Positions 25,249 to 31,882 of a stretch of 50,353 bases of DNA are shown one piece after another. Positions within the stretch are counted from its first letter, which is position 1, and each line of letters opens with the position of its first letter. The position numbers were made by a program, and so were the translations under genes. The notes under the pieces were generated by a model. The model did not search any database. It was not told where the DNA came from and worked only from the letters and a program-made list of their open reading frames with translations. The stretch covers positions 1 through 50,353 of the forward strand of contig JALOLT010000011.1 of assembly GCA_025455775.1 (NCBI GenBank), in the 5' to 3' direction. The DNA is from Fimbriimonadaceae bacterium. GTDB taxonomy: Bacteria > Armatimonadota > Fimbriimonadia > Fimbriimonadales > Fimbriimonadaceae.

Positions 25249-27614
25249 CTCAAGTACCCACCTGGGAAAAGATCCTCGAACGGAAATCGGCACTTTGGGA
25301 TTCCCTTTCGATGTTTCCGTCTGGCATGGCTTGGTGCTCGGAATACTCTGACCTTGCGGACGGGATTTGGCAGCAGCTTTGGCTGAGGCTGGTCGAGGAA
25401 CTGGGAAATGAGCCTGACTTTGCCATTGTAGCGACCGGGGGATATGGCAGACGCGAACTCAGCCCCTCCTCTGATCTCGATGTCGTTCTGGTTCCCTTTC
25501 CTGGCAAAGAATCAGAAGTTGAAGGGGCCCTTGGGATCATTGGAAGGCTTGCCAACGACACTTTCCGCAACACTCTCTCGATCCCTCTGAACTGTGCGCT
25601 CCGGTGGATTCACGAGTTGCCAGGGTTAGACGATAAGAGCCTTGCGGCTCTGCTCGAAGCACGGTATATCATCGGTTCACATGATGCCTTCCGCCTCTTG
25701 ACCGACGCCCTGTGGCGTGATTTTCCTACCGCTGAGTTCTTGGTGAGTAAGGTAGCGGAGCGTCGAAACGATCTTCTCAAGAGCCACGCCACCCCCCTCG
25801 TCACCGAGCCTGATCTGAAGCGAGGGGCCGGAGGACTGCGCTGTGTCCAGACGGCGAACTGGATTGGATCTGCCCTTGGTGAGAGGCTAAAACATCCTCC
25901 CCCGAGCTACGACCATCTCCTCCTCGTTCGCAATTGCCTGCATTTAGTTGCTGGGAAGCCACTCGACACACTTTCCTTCTCACGGCGGAGCGAAGTCGCC
26001 CAGTTGTTGAAACAAGACCCTCGGGAGTTAGGGAGCCATCTTGTCGAGAGCATGATTCTCAACTATGGGATCTTTGTCGACACATTAGAAAAGATCAAGG
26101 AAACTCGCTTTTCTGTCTCACCGCTCGTCAGTGCCGTAAGGGGTCAGGTCAGGCTTGAGGTTGGCTGCAGTGCTGGTGAAGCGGCACAAGCGATTGCCCT
26201 CGCTCTCAAGCTAGGACTTGCCGTACCCAAGACCAAGGTGTCAGTCCAACCGGAAGCAGACTCTTCCTGCCTCACCGCACTTTTTTCCGGCGTTGAAACG
26301 ATCCGCGCACTCGACGAGGCGGGAGTTTTGGAGCCTCTCCTGCCTGAGCTCACTGCCTGCCGAACTCTGATGCCGCGCGACGGGAGCCACAGGTACACAG
26401 TCTTTGAGCACACTTTGCAAACAGTGGCTTTGCTCGACCAGAGCCAAAACGAGCCCTTTTTGAGAGAGGTTAGGGCTGGGATCTCTGATCTTGGCCCTCT
26501 TTATCTGGCGGCACTTCTCCACGACGTCGGCAAGATCGACGACAGACGCTCCCACAGCATCGTCGGGGCGGAGATTGCCGAGCGCGTGTGCAATCGTCTT
26601 GGGCTCGACTCAAGCAGAACCGCTCTGGTTGTGTGGCTCGTCAAGGAGCACCTTAGCCTCGCCCACGTCTTGCGAACCCGCGATGTGATGAATCAAGAGA
26701 CGGCGGTTGATTTCCGCCAGTTCGTGGGGACTCAAGAGTGCCTTGACTGCCTCACGCTGCTCACGTGGGCAGACGTGAATGCAGTGAATGACAACATCTG
26801 GACACCGGTTCAGGAAACTTTCCTTCGCGAGCTATATCGTCGCACCAAGGACGTCCTGGCCAGTGGCCAGGCATCGCGACCGAATGACGAGGTGATCCGC
26901 CGTCAGCTCTTGCGGACTCTCCGTAAAGAAGACGCTGCCCCAGCAGAGATTGAAGGGTTTGTCAAGTGCCTTCCGGTTCACTATCTGATGAGCACCCAGC
27001 AGGAAGTCATGAAAATGCACTTTCAGATGGCCCGGAAGGCACAAGAGGGAATGGCCTTGGTGGACCTTGCCGACTACCCAGCCATCGGGGTTACGACCTT
27101 TACCATTGTGAGTCCAGATCAACCTGGGAACCTCACCAAGATTTTGGGGGTGCTGTACTCCCACGATCTCTCTTTGATCGGTCTCAGGGCTGCTTCGACC
27201 CGAGCACCCCACGCAGTCTTGGTGGATGAGGTCACTGTTTCGAGTAGCGGCAGGAGTCTCCCGGCCAAGCTCGCGACAGTCGTGGCCCAAGATCTGGTTG
27301 ACGTTCTGGAAGGGAGGAAGACCGAAATCGAACTTCTTCGCCAGAAGAGACTTGATCCTGAAAGGCGGCAAGAAACGGTCAAGATTTCCTACACGGAAGG
27401 ATCCCCAGGGATTATCGACATTCGTGCACCCAAGGGTCGAGGAATGGCTTATCGGATCAGCCGTGTTATCGCCGCCCAAGGGTGGAACATTCTGGCGGCC
27501 AGGCTCGGGGCTTGGGCTGGGCAAGGAACCGCCTCGTTTTACGTCCTTTCTCCCACCGGCGAAGGTCCAGAACCAGAGGCAGTTTGGAGAGCCTTTAAAG
27601 CGAACAAGGTATAA
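25245..27614 (+). CDS. glnD: [Protein-PII] uridylyltransferase / uridylyl-removing enzyme
   Basis: 789 residues with the full GlnD layout. The nucleotidyltransferase domain has GGYGRRELSPSSDLDVVLV (about 66-84). A helical linker follows, then an HD phosphohydrolase domain (EHTLQTVALLD, then LAALLHDVGKIDDRRSH, about 425-441), and two C-terminal ACT domains (TTFTIVSPDQPGNLTKILG, about 615; IRAPKGRGMAYRISRVIA, about 725) that sense glutamine. GlnD uridylylates PII when glutamine is low and reverses this when high. The ATG overlaps the upstream stop (ATGA) and has AGAGG 6 nt before it. No glnB or amtB is in the window. Confidence 0.94.
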   Translation: MTQVPTWEKILERKSALWDSLSMFPSGMAWCSEYSDLADGIWQQLWLRLVEELGNEPDFAIVATGGYGRRELSPSSDLDVVLVPFPGKESEVEGALGIIGRLANDTFRNTLSIPLNCALRWIHELPGLDDKSLAALLEARYIIGSHDAFRLLTDALWRDFPTAEFLVSKVAERRNDLLKSHATPLVTEPDLKRGAGGLRCVQTANWIGSALGERLKHPPPSYDHLLLVRNCLHLVAGKPLDTLSFSRRSEVAQLLKQDPRELGSHLVESMILNYGIFVDTLEKIKETRFSVSPLVSAVRGQVRLEVGCSAGEAAQAIALALKLGLAVPKTKVSVQPEADSSCLTALFSGVETIRALDEAGVLEPLLPELTACRTLMPRDGSHRYTVFEHTLQTVALLDQSQNEPFLREVRAGISDLGPLYLAALLHDVGKIDDRRSHSIVGAEIAERVCNRLGLDSSRTALVVWLVKEHLSLAHVLRTRDVMNQETAVDFRQFVGTQECLDCLTLLTWADVNAVNDNIWTPVQETFLRELYRRTKDVLASGQASRPNDEVIRRQLLRTLRKEDAAPAEIEGFVKCLPVHYLMSTQQEVMKMHFQMARKAQEGMALVDLADYPAIGVTTFTIVSPDQPGNLTKILGVLYSHDLSLIGLRAASTRAPHAVLVDEVTVSSSGRSLPAKLATVVAQDLVDVLEGRKTEIELLRQKRLDPERRQETVKISYTEGSPGIIDIRAPKGRGMAYRISRVIAAQGWNILAARLGAWAGQGTASFYVLSPTGEGPEPEAVWRAFKANKV

Positions 27615-27628
27615 CCGACTGGCACGAT

Positions 27629-28081
27629 ATGAATGTCGTTATTCTCGGCTGCGGCAGGACGGGAGCCCTCCTTTCAATGCAACTCTCCCAAGCAGGGCAC
27701 AAAGTCACTGTAATTGAACAGACTCCCGAGAACCTCCGGCGGCTCGGCAAGGACTATCCAGTTCGAATCGTTCTCGGCAATGGTTTGGATCTTGACATCC
27801 TAGAGAAGTCGGGAATACGAGACTGTGATGCTTTCTTCGCGATGACTCGCGGCGACAACACCAACATTTTTGCCGCAGAGATTGTGAAGAGGAACTTTGA
27901 AGTAGCCAGGATCGCTGTGAAAGTTGCCGACCCATCGCGGGCAGACGCTTACCGCAAAATGGGTTTCTTCACCATCAATGCGGCTGCCCTCCTTGCTGGT
28001 CTTCTAGGAGATTGGCTCACAGGTTCTGAGTACAAACCGATCAATTCCTATAACGTTTTGAGCAAGGAGTTGAACGGCTGA
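27629..28081 (+). CDS. TrkA-N domain potassium-uptake regulator (short)
   Basis: 150 residues consisting of an N-terminal Rossmann domain (VVILGCGRTGALLSMQLS, about 3-20; VIEQTPENLRRL, the ribose-binding acidic turn) and a short helical end, without the C-terminal RCK_C domain. Such subunits bind NAD(H) or ATP and gate Trk/Ktr channels at the membrane. It is immediately followed by a second, longer trkA-like gene overlapping by 1 bp; paired half-length regulators of this kind occur in other bacteria (for example the CeoB/CeoC pair). Confidence 0.85.
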   Translation: MNVVILGCGRTGALLSMQLSQAGHKVTVIEQTPENLRRLGKDYPVRIVLGNGLDLDILEKSGIRDCDAFFAMTRGDNTNIFAAEIVKRNFEVARIAVKVADPSRADAYRKMGFFTINAAALLAGLLGDWLTGSEYKPINSYNVLSKELNG

Positions 28082-28755
28082 TGTATCTTATCTTGGTGGG
28101 AGGAGGCAACGTCGGGATTCAGCTCGCTAAACGCCTGATTGCGAAGGGCCACGAGGTGCTCTTGCTGGAAAAGGACGGCAGAACAGCTGGCAAACTCGCG
28201 AACCTCATCGGGGATGAGAACGTGATGATGGGAGACGGTTGCGAACTTTATACTCAGAAGCATGCAGGGTTTAACCGGGCAGACGTCGTGGTCGCAGTGA
28301 CAGGTGAGGACGAAGATAACTTTGTCACGTGCCAATTGGCAAAGGAGGTTTGGAACGTTCAGCGAGTGGTAGCCCGAGTGAACGACCCCAGCCATGAGCC
28401 GACCTTCCGAGCAGCTGGTATTGACGACACTGTTTCCTCAACCGGCATCATCTTTAGCTTGATCGACCAGCAGATTTCCTCGGACGAATTCATTCCTGTT
28501 GGTCACCTTCATAAAGGCCACGTCGAGGTGGTGGAGACAGTCATCAGCCACAGGTCGCGCCTCGCTGGGAAGGTGCTTCGGGAGATCGAGTTGCCGAACG
28601 GGTCTTTTGTCGTTTACCTTTTGCGGGACGGTGTCGGCATTCCCATTACTGGCGAGACAGAGTTTCAGGTGGGAGATACGGTGGTCGCCTTGGTGCCGAC
28701 CGCGCGGGCGGACGACCTTCGCCAGGTAATGGTCGGTGGCGTCGTGAATTCGTAA
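28081..28755 (+). CDS. trkA: TrkA-family potassium-uptake regulator
   Basis: 224 residues: TrkA-N domain (YLILVGGGNVGIQLAKRL, about 2-19; VLLLEKDGRTAGKLAN) and a C-terminal RCK_C domain (about 140-224, VEVVETVISHRSRLAGKVLRE; FQVGDTVVALVP). Together with the upstream short subunit it probably forms the cytoplasmic gating ring of a Trk-type K+ channel. The membrane subunit (trkH/ktrB) is not in the window. Start and stop of the two genes overlap (TGATG). Confidence 0.88.
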   Translation: MYLILVGGGNVGIQLAKRLIAKGHEVLLLEKDGRTAGKLANLIGDENVMMGDGCELYTQKHAGFNRADVVVAVTGEDEDNFVTCQLAKEVWNVQRVVARVNDPSHEPTFRAAGIDDTVSSTGIIFSLIDQQISSDEFIPVGHLHKGHVEVVETVISHRSRLAGKVLREIELPNGSFVVYLLRDGVGIPITGETEFQVGDTVVALVPTARADDLRQVMVGGVVNS

Positions 28756-28812
28756 AACAAGAGGGTGAGACAGTAGGCTGGTTTTGACCGTCCTTTTCGT
28801 TTAGAAAAGTCA

Positions 28813-29403
28813 ATGACGATGGACAGTTTGAATCGGTGTGTCGTTGGGCTGAAGCTGCCGGCTCCCCTGGTGAGCAATGTTGAAGCAGCCCAGTTGGACG
28901 TCAGACGGAGGGGCGGGGCAAACGAGCTTCGCTTTACCTCTGCGGCGGAAGTCGCCCTCGTGCTCTTCAACCTCGGAGAGATCCCGCCGGATGTCGTGAG
29001 AAGAGCTCAGACGGTGGTGGAAGCTATCTGCCTGCGACATCTTCCCTTTCAGCTAGCGATTCGCGGCCTCGGGGGTAGCCCCAACATGGTTCAGCCGAAG
29101 TCTGTTTGGCTGGGGATCGAGGGTGACGTGGCAGCCTTGGGGGCTCTTCAGACGGAAATCGAGTTTAACTTGATGGGTCTGGGCAATCCGACAGCGCGAG
29201 TTCCCTTCGCTCCCCACATTGAGATCGGCAGAATGAAGAATCTGAACGAGGCAGCAAGAGTGGCTGTCGGCAGAGCCGTGAAGATGGCAGGGAGTCCAGA
29301 GATCGGCGTCTTGGAGGTTAACTATCTGGAGCTACTCCTGGCGACAGCGAGCCACCAGGGCCCTGGTTTGTCGGTGGTATCGGTTGCGCGGCTGGGGGGC
29401 TAG
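28813..29403 (+). CDS. 2H phosphoesterase / RNA 2',3'-cyclic phosphodiesterase-like, one motif degenerate
   Basis: 196 residues with the spacing of the LigT/ThpR family. The second histidine motif is present as FAPHIEIGRM (about residue 137). At the first motif the family has HxTLxFLG; here the aligned stretch reads AEVALVLFNLGE (about 53), with neither histidine nor threonine. With one of two catalytic histidines missing, hydrolysis or ligation is doubtful and the protein may bind RNA or a cyclic nucleotide without cleaving it. No clear ribosome site; TAGAAA ends 5 nt before the ATG. Confidence 0.7.
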   Translation: MTMDSLNRCVVGLKLPAPLVSNVEAAQLDVRRRGGANELRFTSAAEVALVLFNLGEIPPDVVRRAQTVVEAICLRHLPFQLAIRGLGGSPNMVQPKSVWLGIEGDVAALGALQTEIEFNLMGLGNPTARVPFAPHIEIGRMKNLNEAARVAVGRAVKMAGSPEIGVLEVNYLELLLATASHQGPGLSVVSVARLGG

Positions 29404-29587
29404 GCGCTTTGTGACTTGACGCAGAATTCACCGCGCCGTCTGGCCCACGGCCACACCCGACCGGTTCCTCACTTGGTTGAGCAAAATCCGACCACTCGTC
29501 CGGTCTGCCCCCGACGGCGCTGGTTCGTTTGACCCTGTGGGGATCTGCAGGGACTTTTTCACCTAAACCGCAATGCTGGTGTTCGTG

Positions 29588-29633
29588 GACAGGACATGGT
29601 TTCCAGTTGAGACAGGACATGGTTTACACGACA
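29588..29633 (-). mobile_element. Possible solitary insertion-sequence end
   Basis: The 15-mer GACAGGACATGGTTT occurs at 29588-29602 and again at 29611-29625, 23 bp apart, followed by ACACGACA. Read on the minus strand the block begins TGTCGTGTAAACCATGTCC, with a 5'-TGT terminus and internal repeats like ends of IS481/IS21-type elements. No transposase gene and no second end are visible, so this would be a relic. Family assignment is from memory of such ends. Confidence 0.4.
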
Positions 29634-29660
29634 AGGTCTTTCAAGGGGCTTCTCTGAAGG

Positions 29661-29694
29661 CCCCTCCACCCGGTATTTTTACTGGGTGGAGGGG
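29661..29694. repeat. Perfect inverted repeat (hairpin)
   Basis: CCCCTCCACCC (29661-29671) and GGGTGGAGGGG (29684-29694) are exact inverse copies; the 12-nt centre can add three more pairs (GTA/TAC) around TTTT. There is no T-run on either side, so it is not a standard terminator. Confidence 0.7.
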
Positions 29695-29940
29695 TACGGG
29701 GTGGGGGGTAACTCGGTGAATCCAAGGTCACGCGACAGGGATTACTTTTGAGTCAAAGTTGGCAGTTTTTTGCTGGACAAAAACCCTCCCCGCCGAGCCG
29801 GGGCAGGCATCCCTAAGTCACTTCTCCTCCGGAGGAGAGAAGGGATTTCTCAGACTCAATTCTGCGCCTGTGCTTGTGAACCAGAGGGTCTCTCCAGACC
29901 CCCCTCCCAACGGGGTCGAGGGGCCTCGAATAGAAAAAGA

Positions 29941-29978
29941 GGGAGCCCCGACCGAAGGTCAGGGCGTCCCGCTTTTCT
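29941..29978 (+). terminator. Terminator-like hairpin
   Basis: An approximately 12-bp imperfect stem (29941-29953 with 29957-29970, one bulge and one mismatch, loop GAA) is followed by GCTTTTCT. It would end plus-strand transcription but is far from the nearest plus-strand gene. Confidence 0.4.
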
Positions 29979-30297
29979 AGGTTTGGTTTCCAGCGCTTTC
30001 GCGACCGGATACTATCAAGGAGAGTTTATTCGTTGGAATCGACATTTCCAAGGATTATCTGAAATTTTTTACCACCAATTGCTCCCAAAGTTCTCCCCCA
30101 GAAAGCTGGCAGGGGAATAGAGCCACGCGCTCTTGAGGAGCGTCTTGCATCACCTTGCGCCGCCTATGCCTGAATGATCACACCAAGTTCGATAAACCCC
30201 GGGGGCTTGAGGTTAAAGGCACCAGAAAGGACTGCCGCAACACGTGCCCAGAGTGCAAACCCTCTCAGCGCCAGCGGGATGAGTACTGCCCGCTGGG

Positions 30298-30582
30298 TTA
30301 CCCTTCTCGTTCGAGGTGCTCGATCAGATCGGACACAGCATTCTCCGTCCATCCTCCTCTTCGACCTCGGCGGATGATGAGGACGAATTCTCTGGTTTGG
30401 GGACGCCAGGTGAATTCGAGGGTTCCCGCGACTCGGGGGCGCTTGAGGTGCCAGTGCCTCTCGGCTGGCTTGGTTCGGAAGGGGTGCTCCGTGAGGTCAA
30501 GGTTCTGGGCCGCAGCGACTCGGGAGAGGCGCAGGGGATCATCCTCGTGCCAGGTCAGGTGCGTCTCGCAGGGTTGGCTCAT
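30298..30582 (-). CDS. Small basic protein of unknown function
   Basis: 94 residues from ATG. Not recognised. It has a protein-like pattern: MSQPCETHLTWHEDDPLRL, a basic middle (FRTKPAERHWHLKRPRV), a beta-like stretch (GTLEFTWRPQTREFVLIIRR) and an amphipathic C-terminal helix (ENAVSDLIEHLEREG). It lies downstream of nadE on the same strand, beyond a long inverted repeat, in sequence that looks more GC-rich than its surroundings. No good ribosome site. It may be part of an old insertion. Confidence 0.45.
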   Translation of the reverse strand: MSQPCETHLTWHEDDPLRLSRVAAAQNLDLTEHPFRTKPAERHWHLKRPRVAGTLEFTWRPQTREFVLIIRRGRRGGWTENAVSDLIEHLEREG

Positions 30583-30625
30583 TTCGTTCAGTTCCGTTAC
30601 TTTAGTCGAACAGGGCGTCACTGGT

Positions 30626-30698
30626 GATCTGCCAACCGAGGCGCAGCCCCGGAGCGTGAGCGGAGGGGAGGGCGTGGCCTCGGGGAGGTTGGCAGATC
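30626..30698. repeat. Long inverted repeat after nadE
   Basis: GATCTGCCAACC (30626-30637) is the exact inverse of GGTTGGCAGATC (30687-30698), and inner GAGGC/GCCTC blocks can extend the stem. The ~49-nt centre is very G-rich. It starts one base after the nadE stop codon. No T-run follows; it could protect the nadE mRNA end, be a small structured RNA, or be a mobile-repeat unit. Confidence 0.55.
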
Positions 30699-30699
30699 G

Positions 30700-31557
30700 T
30701 TAGAAATCAACCGGACGCAGAAAATACTCATTGATCGCAGAGTCACTCAGCATCGCCACCGTCGGCATCCGCCGCTTCCAATGGGTGCGAGCCACCTTCC
30801 CAAAGACCAAAGCAACCTCCTCGGGGTGATAGCCATAGTCAACCACCTGCTCCTTACTCAAGCCATATGTCAGGAGAGCCAGGATTTCGTCTGCGAGGCG
30901 GTAGGAGATGCCAAAGTCGCCTTCATCCGTCTGGCCTTTCACCAAGTCAGCCGTCGGTGCCTTGTTCACAACCGACTCTGGAATCGACATATATCTGGAA
31001 AGAGCCCACACCTGACTCTTGAAGAGGTCTCCCAAAGGGTTGATCGGTGGCGAGTCATCTGCGTGCCATGTGTAGTATCCGAAGAACCGCTCTGTCTTGT
31101 TTCCCGTACCGATCGGCAAGCCCCCCAGCCTGGCTGCTTGGTCGAACAAAATAACCATCCGGCACCTCGCACAGACGTTCCCGAGTCTGGTTCCATCTAT
31201 CTCTGGCTGAGTGCAGACAAAACCATCCACCATATCGGTGATGGGAATGGTCTCGAGATTGACTCCCAGTGCCATGGCCACCTCCTCTGCATGGCTCAAA
31301 CTCTCGTTGGAACTGAGTTTGTATGGCATTCTGATACATGTCACATTCTCAGGCCCGAAGGCCTTCGCGGCGAGGGCAGCCGAAAGAGCAGAGTCGATTC
31401 CTCCACTCAAACCTATCACGGCTTGAGTCATCTTTCGCCGCCGCACAACCTCATCACGCAGGAATTCGACAAGCCATTTTTCCGCTAACTCGCAGTTCAG
31501 GGTGAGCAATCGCTCGGCGAGTTTAGAAGGGGCAGGACGATAAATGGTGAGACTCAC
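30700..31557 (-). CDS. nadE: NH3-dependent NAD+ synthetase
   Basis: 285 residues from GTG (a TTG at 31569 would add four). NadE amidates deamido-NAD using ATP and ammonia, the last step of NAD synthesis. The PP-loop is VIGLSGGIDSALSAALAAK (about 49-67). Downstream come RLGNVCARCRMVILFDQA and IGTGNKTERFFGYYTWHAD, the deamido-NAD and ATP-binding parts, and LVKGQTDEGDFGISY. There is no glutaminase domain, so free ammonia is the donor. A 73-bp inverted repeat follows the stop codon directly. Confidence 0.92.
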   Translation of the reverse strand: MSLTIYRPAPSKLAERLLTLNCELAEKWLVEFLRDEVVRRRKMTQAVIGLSGGIDSALSAALAAKAFGPENVTCIRMPYKLSSNESLSHAEEVAMALGVNLETIPITDMVDGFVCTQPEIDGTRLGNVCARCRMVILFDQAARLGGLPIGTGNKTERFFGYYTWHADDSPPINPLGDLFKSQVWALSRYMSIPESVVNKAPTADLVKGQTDEGDFGISYRLADEILALLTYGLSKEQVVDYGYHPEEVALVFGKVARTHWKRRMPTVAMLSDSAINEYFLRPVDF

Positions 31558-31643
31558 GACTGAGTACAAGGTACCTCTGAACAGAACTTTTGCATCCTGC
31601 CCTAGTCCTGGCTTGTAACAAAAAGTGCAACGGAAGGTCTGAT

Positions 31644-31847
31644 ATGAACTTTTGGAAGTTTCTCGTCCTTGCAGTGGTCGTGATTTTTGGCGGTCTCTTT
31701 CTATTTGGCGTTGTAATGAATCTGCTTCAGGCGATTCTTGGGGTTGCTATTCCAGTCCTGGTTGTCTTGGTTATCGCCTACCTGGTTTACCGCTGGGCGA
31801 CCCGCGACAGCCGTGCCTTGCCAGGGTCGAACCGCTCTCTGCGCTGA
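31644..31847 (+). CDS. Small membrane protein
   Basis: 67 residues, nearly all hydrophobic: two adjacent membrane segments (FLVLAVVVIFGGLFLFGVV, about 6-24; LGVAIPVLVVLVIAYLVYRW, about 32-51), then a short basic tail ending in SNRSLR. The ATG is chosen because GGAAGG lies 6 nt upstream; the frame is open 18 codons further. No family recognised. Confidence 0.6.
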   Translation: MNFWKFLVLAVVVIFGGLFLFGVVMNLLQAILGVAIPVLVVLVIAYLVYRWATRDSRALPGSNRSLR

Positions 31848-31882
31848 ATCCGGCGAAAGGCAAGATCGGGTAAGACAGGAAT

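Larger units (their letters stand above)
29404..30297. other. Gene-poor, hairpin-rich stretch with possible insertion-sequence relic
   Basis: No convincing gene lies in this ~890-bp stretch. It holds duplicated 15-mers that look like an IS end (29588-29633), a perfect 11-bp hairpin (29661-29671 with 29684-29694, CCCCTCCACCC), a 16-bp palindrome TCTCCTCCGGAGGAGA (29823-29838) and a terminator-like stem near 29941. Short open frames here look like decayed or non-coding sequence. Confidence 0.5.

Noticed and set aside
26832-27524. 230-codon minus-strand open frame
   Set aside because: Antisense to the C-terminal ACT region of glnD; composition is typical of a shadow frame.
29318-29620. 100-codon minus-strand open frame near the IS-like end
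   Set aside because: It runs into the 2H phosphoesterase gene antisense and has low-complexity composition; at best a decayed transposase end.
30164-30352. 62-codon minus-strand frame with a hydrophobic C-terminal half
   Set aside because: It overlaps the better 30298-30582 gene and has no start context; left as non-coding.
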